Notes: generated by a model not told the origin, from the sequence alone. A stretch of 64,000 nucleotides of DNA from Lactovum miscens (GCF_014202895.1 NZ_JACHHV010000005.1:1-64000); one strand, 5' to 3'. Shown: positions 35,060 through 43,524, counted from the stretch's first letter. Numbers and translations are program-made.

Positions 35060-35653
35060 TCAAATAAAATAAATATGAATTACAAAATGAGCTAAATCTG
35101 TTCTCTTATTATCTCCAATAGTCGTTTTCACCATAACACCATCTCCTTCAATATATAAGAATGGGGCTTTAATTTTTTTTTGTTCCGCATGGTCTTGATA
35201 ATAACGGTATTCGTCAAATTCTACTTGAAGCTTATGAGCTTGTTGCACAGCTTTTCTCACTGTTTCGTGGTTAATAACAAGATTATACATCATTTGTACA
35301 ATCTCAACTACTTGACAGTAAGTAACAATCGTTGAAAGTTTTGCAATTTGAAACATTAATCCTTTTGAGTGCCTCTCATAATGGCTGAGTCCCAATTTAT
35401 TATCTACAGGATAACACCAGACGCCATCTTTCTTATACCCCCGTCTGCTGAATGAAGTATCTCCAAAAGTGAACATAACAGTTCTTACGCCAAAAAGGAT
35501 GGGTTTCCACCCATTAGCTTTCATGATTGGATATATATATTCGTCGTATTGCTGTACAATTTTATAAAAACCTTGTAAATTATCATCCTTAAATTGTGAA
35601 GCCAAGTTACTTTCATTTATTACCTTTTGGTCCATCATTTTTCTGATATTCAT
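35060..35653 (-). pseudogene. Truncated ISLre2-family transposase (UPF0236)
   Basis: About 197 codons of the N-terminal part. The motif FLYIEGDGVMVKTTIGDNKR and the YPVDNKLGL and HETVRKAVQQAH segments identify the ISLre2 family, whose members are normally about 450 residues. The coding sequence stops abruptly after AHFVIHIYFI, where unrelated sequence begins. Probably an insertion remnant whose 3' two thirds were deleted. Confidence 0.8.
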
Positions 35654-35737
35654 TATAATAATAAAATTAGTTTAACAATTTAAAATAATGATTTCAAACT
35701 TTTAAAGCAAATTACTCTGTAATTAGTGTTTTAAGGA

Positions 35738-35777
35738 TGTTTTTTCCGAAAAACCTTGATTTTTCCGAAAATTCAAC
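35738..35777. other. dif-like sequence of uncertain meaning
   Basis: TTTTTCCGAAAAACCTTGAT is followed by TTTTCCGAAAATTC. The left half shares TCCGAAAAAC and the following GATTTT with the dif site at 28152-28182, but the right arm differs (CCGAAA instead of CTTGACA). TTTTTCCGAAAA occurs twice, 19 bases apart. It lies upstream of the truncated ISLre2 gene and may be part of that insertion's end rather than an attachment site. Confidence 0.3.
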
Positions 35778-35943
35778 AATTTAAGAACCCCTTGGTTGAG
35801 GCTTTTGGCAATCAACACTCAAAGTTTTATGCATAAATCTGGTAATATTAGAAGTTTTTATCAAAAATGAGAATATTATTAAAACAATTTTAGAAAAAAT
35901 TATTGATCAACTTAGTGTAATAAATGCAACTTCTTTGTTTAAT

Positions 35944-36328
35944 GGCAAATTGTAAAATTAGTTTAGCCACCTGAAGAAAGAAAAAAACACCTGAATCTCT
36001 TATGCTTGAGTTTGAAAGAACAAAAAGTAGAAAAGGTTCAGTTCAAATCACTCACTTCGGATAATGGTCGTGAATTTTCCAGTTTACATGAAGCGGTGTC
36101 TTGTCCGGTTTACTATTGTCCTACTTATTTACGCAAGCTTTGAGCGTGGAAGTAATGAGAATCATAACCGCATGATTCGACGCTTCTTACCCAAAGGAAC
36201 AAAGCAAACAACAGCTGAAGCTGTTTTGAAAATTGAGACCTGGATGAATCGTTATCCAAGAAAAATGTTCAAGTATCAGACACCATTTCAGATGTTTAAG
36301 GGTGGCTAAATTAAATTTGCAATTTGCC
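35944..36328 (+). pseudogene. Internally deleted copy of the IS30-family element
   Basis: Both terminal repeats are present, but the sequence jumps from just before the transposase start codon (AAAAGTAGAAAAGG) to about codon 223 (TTCAGTTCAAATC). A one-base insertion around 36118-36122 also shifts the frame before the YASFERGSNENHNRMIRRFL segment. AAAAGG and TCAG occur at both sides of the deletion in the intact element, which suggests a microhomology deletion. Only the third catalytic residue remains, so it is inactive on its own. Confidence 0.88.
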
Positions 36329-37399
36329 AAACTGATTTGAAAATAACCTCACGAGTTTTATATCATCTCTTTCATAAAACCCAGCAGTAGTATTTGGCGG
36401 AACATGTAAAGCATACTTTGTTAATTTAATAAATGGTAAATTGAGTTTTTCTTTTAATATATCAAATTGGAATTCATATAACGAATCTTCTCCTTTAGAA
36501 TTTACAAACTGCTTAAATGAATTGTCTAACAGTTCTCTTTTACTAATTTTATTACGCCTAACAACATTTTTTCTCAAATAGCTTTCAGTAACTTTTTTAC
36601 TGAAATAAATATTTGAACTCGAATTTAGATAAAAATATTTATTCATTTTATCTATGATCTTATCATTTTTAATATAATATTCTTTGTTCTTACTGCCTAT
36701 ATCGTACACTCTTGAATCATATAAAAATAAACATAACCTTGGAGAAAGAGGGAAATATATTTCTAATCCTAAACAACCAAATCCGAGTCCACTAGACTTT
36801 CCATTTAGTCCTTTAGCTAATATATTATCTTTAATAATAGGACTATCTGTTGTAATAAACTCTCTATTCCTTGAATTATTATTAATAAGACAAAGTTCTA
36901 AATCAAATAGGCATTTTTGAAGGGTTGAAGCTGTTGATAGAAGAATAAGACTATTTTCTTTTTCATCATAGTCTATAATCTTTTTGACTTCATCAGAAAT
37001 TTTAGTTAAATCCCCCTTAACCCCATCTATTACTGCATTTTTAAAGCGTCTTTGTTGTTCAGTTGCTATCTCATTCATTTTTAACGTTCTTAAATCACTA
37101 ATAACGATAAAATAAATTAACTGAAGATACTCCTTACTCCCTTTTAACGGAAGTTTCTTTGAACGGATTATTTCTTTTATTATCTCACCTGATTTTGTCT
37201 CAATTTTTCCAAGCTCTTCTTCCACTTCATTAGTTTTTCCATATAGATTTTGTGCTTGACCCATTGTCCGTATTGAAGCATCTTCAATATATACATCTTC
37301 TTCAACAGCGAAAGTACCAATACTTTTACTACTGCTTGAAAAGTTTCTTAAATAGAATTTAGGAACATAATGATGTCTATTTCTTTTTATCTCACTCAT
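36311..37399 (-). CDS. DUF4238-domain protein, probably truncated at its C-terminus
   Basis: About 362 residues. The N-terminal motif RNRHHYVPKFYLRNFSSS is the hallmark of DUF4238, a histidine-rich domain found in accessory and defence-associated loci whose activity is unproven. The middle is helical, with FITTDSPII as a second conserved motif. The start at 37399 is chosen because it overlaps the fossil methylase stop (ATGA) and follows TGGATGGAAA; the open frame continues 20 codons upstream into the fossil. The final residues FGKLQI and the stop codon are encoded by the terminal repeat of the IS30 remnant, so the native end was lost. Confidence 0.7.
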   Translation of the reverse strand: MSEIKRNRHHYVPKFYLRNFSSSSKSIGTFAVEEDVYIEDASIRTMGQAQNLYGKTNEVEEELGKIETKSGEIIKEIIRSKKLPLKGSKEYLQLIYFIVISDLRTLKMNEIATEQQRRFKNAVIDGVKGDLTKISDEVKKIIDYDEKENSLILLSTASTLQKCLFDLELCLINNNSRNREFITTDSPIIKDNILAKGLNGKSSGLGFGCLGLEIYFPLSPRLCLFLYDSRVYDIGSKNKEYYIKNDKIIDKMNKYFYLNSSSNIYFSKKVTESYLRKNVVRRNKISKRELLDNSFKQFVNSKGEDSLYEFQFDILKEKLNLPFIKLTKYALHVPPNTTAGFYERDDIKLVRLFSNQFGKLQI

Positions 37400-37560
37400 T
37401 TTCCATCCACAATCCGAATTTATTCTTCCGTCAGTCATACAACTCATAAAATAGTGCATCTATCTGCTTGTCAGTTGCATTTTTTACTAATCAAAGTAGG
37501 ACTCCCATTCATCTTGCTGTTTGAGCACAACAAGTCTAATTCCGTTATTTTCTTGTCCAC
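37400..37560 (-). pseudogene. Fossil 3' end of a DNA methylase / type IIG restriction gene
   Basis: Read toward lower coordinates, the pieces IRLVVLKQQDEWESYFD, then (after a gap) DKQIDALFYELYD and, one base out of frame, LTEE and IRIVDGK, match the conserved C-terminus of Eco57I-like methylase/restriction proteins. A one-base deletion and stops show that it is dead. It lies immediately before the DUF4238 gene and supplies the bases around its start. The region 37561-37733 shows nothing else. Confidence 0.65.
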
Positions 37561-37733
37561 TACTATCCTTGCAGTTGAGCCATTCTTAATTTTTTGAGAT
37601 TGATAAGTATGGATGAAAATCGATAGTTTTGAATCAAGTTTACACTAGATAACATAGTAGAAAATGAATACACTGAATCATCATGAATTTGCTATTTTTT
37701 CTTTGGGGCTGTTACAACAGTAAAACGCTTTTC

Positions 37734-38906
37734 TTATTCCAAATCATCAATATCTTCATCATCTGAGTAATCAAAATTATTTGTCCCAATTTGGGAAATC
37801 TTATTTAAGCTCTCTAAAAATACTGGATTGAACATTCCAGTTAGAGTATTAGCACGTGAGATCACTATATTTCCTACATTTGCTGAGACAATACTCAATG
37901 CATTTTGTACAGCTTGAGCATAAGTTTGAGCAAAAGCTTGAGCAAAAGTTTGCAGTAATGCAAATGAGTTTCCGAATGATGGTAATTCCGTCTTATGAAT
38001 CATCGAAGTGCTTAAGCTTTTAATTTCTTCCGTAAAATGTACTAAAAACGTCTTGATAAATTGAAAGTCTTCATTTCTAACCTTTTTATTATGAGCTACT
38101 TTGTTACGTATTTTTTTTACTTTTTTATATTTTTCGATAAACACTTTTCCTTGAAATTCAGATTTCATATATTTTGAAAAGTATTCATCCCAAGCAGAAA
38201 ACCTCCGCACCCTCCCGTCAAAATCTGTAAAGAAATCTAATAAATCGTTTAAAGCATCTGGAGTATCATCCACTCTGATCAATTTTGTTTGAAGCCCATC
38301 ACCTTCGCCTTTTTGCGCAAATATTTTTTTAAATAAAAGTGTTTCTAGTCCAGTCAGGTTAAGTTCTTCAAGTATTGGTTTTCGGTTTGTCTCCCTTAGT
38401 TGTTTTGGTAAAAAAGCGCGTTCTTCCCATTCTCTTCCTAACTCTTTAAAAAAAACTACTTGAATTAATCGTCTCAATTCATTTTCGAAATCATTGAATA
38501 AAGGATACATTTTTTCGGAATAGTATTTTGAAAGTTTTCTATCCAAGAAAAGGCACTTTCCTCGATTTTTTTGGACTATTATCTCAAATTCTTTAATGAA
38601 ATCATCATAAAAACTCATGTTTTTCCAATGAATGTCTTCTTGAATAGAAAATTCAAATATATGAGCCACATCAAAATCTATAGATTTAAAATCTGTTAAT
38701 CGTAGGCTAAATTCAATATTTTTATTTTCACGTGCCTTATAAAAAACTGTTTGAACCTGTCGACTATTATTGATAGGTTGAATTTTAGAATTTTGAAACC
38801 AAAGTGCTACACTACTCCGAGAGTTCCTAGTTGGAGAAGGATCTTCCTCAGCCGTATTATTTTTTGTAGGTGGAATAACCATAATTTCAAAAGAAAGTCT
38901 ATTCAT
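37734..38906 (-). CDS. HEPN-type candidate abortive-infection ribonuclease
   Basis: A 390-residue soluble protein of unknown family. The segment KKVKKIRNKVAHNKKVRNED (about residues 258-277) carries the R-N-x3-H motif of HEPN ribonucleases, in the usual helical setting, as in Apea/Abi-type proteins. The C-terminus has a four-residue periodic helix, TFAQAFAQTYAQAVQNAL, and a very acidic tail (DYSDDEDIDDLE). The start at 38906 follows GGAGAG by 6 bases; an open frame continues upstream into a methylase fossil. By its motif and neighbourhood I infer a phage-defence role. Confidence 0.6.
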   Translation of the reverse strand: MNRLSFEIMVIPPTKNNTAEEDPSPTRNSRSSVALWFQNSKIQPINNSRQVQTVFYKARENKNIEFSLRLTDFKSIDFDVAHIFEFSIQEDIHWKNMSFYDDFIKEFEIIVQKNRGKCLFLDRKLSKYYSEKMYPLFNDFENELRRLIQVVFFKELGREWEERAFLPKQLRETNRKPILEELNLTGLETLLFKKIFAQKGEGDGLQTKLIRVDDTPDALNDLLDFFTDFDGRVRRFSAWDEYFSKYMKSEFQGKVFIEKYKKVKKIRNKVAHNKKVRNEDFQFIKTFLVHFTEEIKSLSTSMIHKTELPSFGNSFALLQTFAQAFAQTYAQAVQNALSIVSANVGNIVISRANTLTGMFNPVFLESLNKISQIGTNNFDYSDDEDIDDLE

Positions 38907-39005
38907 TTTTCTCTCCATAATCCGAATCTCATCTTCCGTCAATCCATAAATCTCATAAACCAACTGGTCAATCTGCTTATCAGTAGCTATGAGTTTACTG
39001 CATCT
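38906..39005 (-). pseudogene. Second fossil 3' end of a DNA methylase / restriction gene
   Basis: The minus-strand translation KLIATDKQIDQLVYEIYGLT then EDEIRIMERK is again the conserved C-terminus of an Eco57I-like methylase, in frame, and similar in DNA to the fossil before the DUF4238 gene. The rest of the methylase gene is gone; unrelated sequence (the 3' end of the membrane-protein gene) begins at about 39005. The fossil contributes the ribosome binding site of the HEPN gene. Confidence 0.7.
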
Positions 39006-39317
39006 TTAAATGGTTTTCAATTGAGATGACAAAATTCCTGAAATACAGTCTATCATCTGCTGAAACCAGAGAATAATTGCAAATCCAGACAATCCATTTA
39101 TCTGAAATCCTTTTGCCTTAAAATCAAGTAATAACGGTCGTAAAAACTGTGAGAGAACGCCTACTAAAATTGCAAGTTTTACAACACCTAGCAAACCTAA
39201 AGCAATCCGTTTTTTTATTGACTTATTATCAATCTTAACGTAGTATTCCATTATTGGTACTCCTAAAGAGAAAATTGTGTAAAAAACACCCACCCAGATA
39301 AACCCAGAATTACTCAC
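39006..39317 (-). CDS. Small membrane protein of unknown function
   Basis: A 103-residue protein with three hydrophobic segments (about 7-24, 42-62 and 76-98: WVGVFYTIFSLGVPIMEYYV, LGLLGVVKLAILVGVLSQF, SGFAIILWFQQMIDCIS). No known motif. It stands upstream of the methylase fossil and the HEPN gene on the same strand, so it could be the remaining partner of either. The ribosome binding site is unclear. Confidence 0.5.
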   Translation of the reverse strand: MSNSGFIWVGVFYTIFSLGVPIMEYYVKIDNKSIKKRIALGLLGVVKLAILVGVLSQFLRPLLLDFKAKGFQINGLSGFAIILWFQQMIDCISGILSSQLKTI

Positions 39318-39449
39318 ACCTATACCTCATTCTTAAAAAATCAGTTAAATCTTTTGAGTTTTCTCTTGGTTACTTTATTTTATCCTCAAAAAATTTTTCC
39401 AAATTAATTATACACCTAACCACATTTTTTATCTTTTCTCATTTGACTA

Positions 39450-39478
39450 CAAAAAAACCCTAACTTTCGCTAGGGCTA
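39450..39478 (-). terminator. Terminator of the mobilisation/transfer operon
   Basis: In the minus-strand sense CCCTAGC and GTTAGGG form a stem with a GAAA tetraloop, followed by seven U (39457-39451). It lies 40 bases after the relaxase stop. Confidence 0.88.
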
Positions 39479-39518
39479 ATAATAGAAAACGAGAGTTTCA
39501 TCTTCTTTTTTTTATATT

Positions 39519-41249
39519 TTAAAGTCCCTGTGCAACGTTTTTCTGTTTTGTTTCAGAAGCAGACTTAATTTCATAAAACTTGTTCAACTCGTCAACGGTT
39601 GAATTGAATTTGTCACGCAAAAGCTGACGTGAAGCTCTGGCTGATACCAGCTCTTGCTGAAGTTCCACGAAGGACATTGTGGCGTATTGAGACTTGGTTT
39701 CGTTTTTCTCTTTTTCCTCTTCAGCTTTTTCAAGTATCAAATCCTCGCCATCATCTTCTTGATAATCTTCTGTCACAAAATGCTTTGCGGCTTCATTGAG
39801 TTCAATAATTTTTTCGTCCAATTCGCTTAATTTATCACGAGCTGCCTCAAGTGCAGCATTCAATTGTTGCTCCAGGTTCACCATCTGATTTCCTGTGGTT
39901 ACATCATGTTCGGCCAAGAAATTAATGGCATCTACCAGTTGATTAATTGTTGAAATAATAGGTTCTTTCTTAATAGGAATCGTTCCATAATACTTATTCA
40001 ACTGCTTGATAAGCGTTTCACCTGTGAGATAACGACCCTGGTTCTTTTCATTCTTACTAATGAAGTAAAAGTACTCCTTCTTTTTGAGATATAAAGTGTA
40101 GTTTCCATTCTCTAACTTATCAACTTTATAGCTGCCAACAAAAACCTGACCTCGATTTTCTACCCCAAAATCAAGATTGATATAGTAGCCTTTTTCATTA
40201 ACTTGATTAATTTGCCAGGGCTCTAAAGTAATTTGATAATCAAAATCGTTTCGAACAAAATCTTCAGTCTCTTCATACTGTTTGACAACATCTTCAACAG
40301 AAAATTGGCCCACATTTTCTTCAAACTGTTTTAGAAGACTTTTTAAATTATAAGCTTCAGGATCTTTCTTATTTAGAACACGGCCTCTTGTATTTCTCAA
40401 TTGAGGTTCATCAAGCAGCTTGAAGGTTGACCACTTACCTGAAAAATCAACTTCCAAGTTTAAAGCACTGGCTTTTAATGTAAAATCTTCTAAATTAGAA
40501 GAATGAGTCATCAGAAAATCCAACCGTTGCTTTATTTTGTTTTTGTAAATCTGATCTGCCTGCCATTGAGTGTATCTAAGATGTGAATTTTTAGGAGATT
40601 TTTCAATTATCTTTGCGCCTGCTTCAGATGCAATTTTATCTGATATTTTCTCAAAAAGTTCTTTTGATTGATCTTTACTCTTTCCAGATTTTGATTTTGT
40701 AATCTTCCACGGCATTGACTTTCCCGTCACAAGATTCGTAGTGTTAATAATGATGTGATTGTGTATGTGATGTTTATCAGTGTGAGTCGCAATGATAAAT
40801 TCATACTCACCACCTGTGAATTCTAAAACAGTTTTACGACCAAGTTCGTGAATTTCTTCAGGAGTTAAATGATCTTCTGGGGAGAAAGATTGGATTAAGT
40901 GACGGGCTAAGACGGCATTGTTTCTTTCCAAGCTGCTCATTTTAAACTCAAGCTTTTTGGTTTTTGGGTTAAAATCTAAATCCGTTCCTTTTGAAATGGC
41001 TGCGAGACGTTTAGTTGCCAAAAATTCAGTAGCGGCATCGTACACGTCTTCGATGTGATAACCTGAAACGAGTTGTTTGCTCATGGTTTTATCATCATTC
41101 GTTACATAAGGAAATAGATTTTCGAAATGGCTCTTCTCCTCTCCTTTTTTCTTTTTTGAAACGGTCACCTTATCCGCATTCTCAACATAATTTTTTGCTT
41201 GGATTAATTTGTTAACATTATGAATCTGAAATTGTTTTGTATAAACCAT
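39519..41249 (-). CDS. MOB-P type conjugative relaxase
   Basis: A 576-residue relaxase that would nick oriT and pilot the single strand through the transfer channel. The metal-binding HUH motif is H156-T-D-K-H-H-I-H163-N-H165 (in FIIATHTDKHHIHNHIIINT). The upstream LARHLIQSFSPEDHLTPEEI segment and a leading tyrosine-rich region are typical. Residues 430-576 are helical and charged, probably a coiled coil, and a copy of the very C-terminus persists as a fossil at 34559-34800. It follows mobC without a gap (mobC stop 41250, relaxase ATG 41249). A terminator follows. Confidence 0.9.
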   Translation of the reverse strand: MVYTKQFQIHNVNKLIQAKNYVENADKVTVSKKKKGEEKSHFENLFPYVTNDDKTMSKQLVSGYHIEDVYDAATEFLATKRLAAISKGTDLDFNPKTKKLEFKMSSLERNNAVLARHLIQSFSPEDHLTPEEIHELGRKTVLEFTGGEYEFIIATHTDKHHIHNHIIINTTNLVTGKSMPWKITKSKSGKSKDQSKELFEKISDKIASEAGAKIIEKSPKNSHLRYTQWQADQIYKNKIKQRLDFLMTHSSNLEDFTLKASALNLEVDFSGKWSTFKLLDEPQLRNTRGRVLNKKDPEAYNLKSLLKQFEENVGQFSVEDVVKQYEETEDFVRNDFDYQITLEPWQINQVNEKGYYINLDFGVENRGQVFVGSYKVDKLENGNYTLYLKKKEYFYFISKNEKNQGRYLTGETLIKQLNKYYGTIPIKKEPIISTINQLVDAINFLAEHDVTTGNQMVNLEQQLNAALEAARDKLSELDEKIIELNEAAKHFVTEDYQEDDGEDLILEKAEEEKEKNETKSQYATMSFVELQQELVSARASRQLLRDKFNSTVDELNKFYEIKSASETKQKNVAQGL

Positions 41250-41591
41250 TTACTCTGCTTCCTCCTTTAATTTTTCCGTGACCAGGTTTTTAACTTCCTC
41301 TAAAAGATGGATAACTTCCTCTATGTCATCGTCACTGATTTCGTCAAATTGATGTGCAAGCTTTACAATCTGGTTGATGTTATTTCCTATTCTTTTTACC
41401 TGACCATTCAACCTTTCAAGCTCCGTAAAATCTTTGACAGTGACCTCTCTTTGTATTAAAAGATTCCGTGCAAAATTTTGAAAATTAGCAAAAGGGCTCT
41501 CATCAACTTTACTTTTAATATATTCACTTTCTTCAGCACTCAACCTTATTTTTTTTTGAATTGGACGTTTTCGATTTTCGTTATTCGCCAT
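41250..41591 (-). CDS. MobC-type relaxosome accessory protein
   Basis: A 113-residue small basic protein. The N-terminal half (RPIQKKIRLSAEESEYIKSK, then FANFQNFARNLLIQ) looks like a ribbon-helix-helix DNA-binding domain, and the second half (LNGQVKRIGNNINQIVKLAH) is the MobC motif. It binds oriT and helps the relaxase. The frame is open 31 codons further, but AAGG precedes the ATG at 41591 and the upstream extension does not look like protein. It directly precedes the relaxase gene. Confidence 0.88.
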   Translation of the reverse strand: MANNENRKRPIQKKIRLSAEESEYIKSKVDESPFANFQNFARNLLIQREVTVKDFTELERLNGQVKRIGNNINQIVKLAHQFDEISDDDIEEVIHLLEEVKNLVTEKLKEEAE

Positions 41592-41718
41592 AGAACAAAC
41601 CTTCCTATTTCTCCGAAAAAGGAAGGCAGGGACAACTCGTTGTTTTCCCTGCACCCTTTCAAGATATGTGCCCAAGTCCACCAAATTCTAAATTGAATTT
41701 TTCCTACCTGCAAGCATA

Positions 41719-41802
41719 GTCACTGGGTACCCAGTGACGTTTTTTATAAAATGGCCTCCGTATAAACGGAAGCCATTATCTAAATTTTTGGGGGTTCCCC
41801 AA
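41719..41802. other. Candidate origin of transfer (cluster of hairpins)
   Basis: Three inverted repeats lie in 85 bp next to mobC-relaxase: a perfect 20-bp palindrome (41719-41738), a 12-bp stem with one mismatch (41750-41761 with 41766-41777), and a 6-bp stem (41788-41793 with 41797-41802). The first is followed by TTTTTT on the plus strand, so it could also be a terminator. Position beside the relaxosome genes is the main argument for oriT; I cannot identify the nic site. Confidence 0.5.
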
Positions 41803-41889
41803 TCCCCTTTTCACTTCGTTTAACCTTTCTTGATTTTTTAATTTTGATGCTCAAAATTTTTAAAAATAAAGAAGGAAAAAGATTCATTC

Positions 41890-43158
41890 TTACACATGGA
41901 AACCAGTTTTTAAAGAGAAATTTTGCTTTGAATTCTCTTTACTTTTTGAATTTTCTGCTTGTGCAAGTCGTTCTTCAAACTTATTCAAAGGTTGAATTTT
42001 TGGGGGAGCAACATTGTTGATAAAAACATTATTTTCTTGCAATAATCTTTCAAGATTCTCGTCAAGGACTTTATAGTTATTTACCTCTGTGAGAATATCT
42101 TTAGCGTAATCACTAATTTGTTCAATGCTTCCGTTCGCTTCAGTTGCCTCATAAATTGCTTGTTGCAATCCTTCTTGAGAGCCTAATATTTGTTTCCTCG
42201 TTTCTTCTTTTAGAGATTCATACTGACTGGCTGAAAAAATATCTGGCCATTCTTTAAATTCATGCAAAAATTGTGTATTCAAATCTTGATAGAAAGCTGT
42301 TTCTTCAAGAAGGGCATCAAAATGTTTTTCATCTAGGCCAACACTTTTCAAATCATAATTACTAGAAACTTCTTGTGCCAAATTACCTCGGCCTAATGTT
42401 TCAAGTTCCCCAGGAGAGAGCAGTACTTGTTTAGCTCTTTCAATGTTATCAATTTCTTTCTGGTCTAAACCAAGCTGGATTAATGAGTTGTAACCTTTAA
42501 TATTCTCAAAAGTAAATCCATCTAAATCATTCTCTACTAGGTCTTTTAAACTCCCCAACTTAGGAATGTACTCCATGAATCCAGAAGACAAGCCAGCGTC
42601 ACTACAGTAATCAAGCAAAGCTTGGGAAAGAATGCTATAAGTGCCAGGAGTGCCGTCTGCATAGGAAAAAAATAATTCTCCAGGCTCAATATTCTCAAAA
42701 CCATGCCACTCTTCAGTGTTTTCTTTTTGACGCTGAGTAAGCTCTTCAAAACTCTTAATTCTTATACCAGCATCTTCAATAATTTGTGAGAGGTTGGGGT
42801 ATTGTGCATCCAGGGCTTTTGGATTATCTTTCAAAAGCCCAGCAAGATCATCAACATTAACATCAATTTTTCTTTCAGGGATTATCTCTTCGAGACCAAA
42901 CTCTAATCTCTTTTCGTTTAGCATTTGAGTAAATTCCTTTTGAAGTTTATTAATGTCAAAGCCTTCTCCATAAATTGCTTCAAGGGTGTCGTATTCATAA
43001 TTTACAGTACCTCCCCCATTTATAAGATAAGAAAGGTCATACTTTCCAGTTCCAATATTACTCCAAAATTCTTGGTCTTGATCTGTGTCAAGATACTCAT
43101 GGAAAAATTCACTGTAAACTTCCATACCAACTTGAGATTCAATTAATATTTTATCCAT
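41890..43158 (-). CDS. Unknown transfer-operon protein with C-terminal FEERL tag
   Basis: A 422-residue acidic, soluble protein with no domain that I recognise. The N-terminus is rich in acidic and aromatic residues (FFHEYLDTDQDQEFWSNIGT), and a central part reads EEWHGFENIEPGELFFSYAD. Near the end, FEERLAQA at residues 394-401 is followed by a K/S/N-rich tail, the same motif as in three other proteins of this operon. AGGAG precedes the ATG. It lies between the 90-residue gene and the candidate oriT, and so could be exported or act early in the recipient; that is inference. Confidence 0.75.
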   Translation of the reverse strand: MDKILIESQVGMEVYSEFFHEYLDTDQDQEFWSNIGTGKYDLSYLINGGGTVNYEYDTLEAIYGEGFDINKLQKEFTQMLNEKRLEFGLEEIIPERKIDVNVDDLAGLLKDNPKALDAQYPNLSQIIEDAGIRIKSFEELTQRQKENTEEWHGFENIEPGELFFSYADGTPGTYSILSQALLDYCSDAGLSSGFMEYIPKLGSLKDLVENDLDGFTFENIKGYNSLIQLGLDQKEIDNIERAKQVLLSPGELETLGRGNLAQEVSSNYDLKSVGLDEKHFDALLEETAFYQDLNTQFLHEFKEWPDIFSASQYESLKEETRKQILGSQEGLQQAIYEATEANGSIEQISDYAKDILTEVNNYKVLDENLERLLQENNVFINNVAPPKIQPLNKFEERLAQAENSKSKENSKQNFSLKTGFHV

Positions 43159-43187
43159 TTCTATTCTCCTGGTGTATTTAAAGTCTG

Positions 43188-43460
43188 TTATTCATAAGCT
43201 GTCACAATGTCATGTAACAAACTTTCATAATCTGTGGGGTCCTTGATTCCTCTTAAATATTTTATGGTTTCAAGATAAGGGGTAAGGTCAATGTCCACTT
43301 CTGTATCTTTATATAGATTAATCAAAGCATTGATTCTTGTGATAATCTGGGTTTTGGTGAAATGCTTCCTCTTTTCATGAACGTGTGGCTTTTCACTGGT
43401 AGGGTCTGCAAGTAAAATCTGTGCGACAACAAATTGAAGTTCCTCTTGTTTTAATTCCAT
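43188..43460 (-). CDS. Small hypothetical protein of the transfer operon
   Basis: A 90-residue soluble helical protein (LKQEELQFVVAQILLADPTS, TKTQIITRINALINLYKDTE, LHDIVTAYE). No recognisable motif. GGATGAAGAATA precedes the ATG. It is co-oriented between the ArdC gene and the 422-residue gene. Confidence 0.65.
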   Translation of the reverse strand: MELKQEELQFVVAQILLADPTSEKPHVHEKRKHFTKTQIITRINALINLYKDTEVDIDLTPYLETIKYLRGIKDPTDYESLLHDIVTAYE

Positions 43461-43524
43461 TATTCTTCATCCTTTTCTTCTTGTTTTGTATTAAATGTTC
43501 GGTCTACCCTCCCCATTCGTCGGC

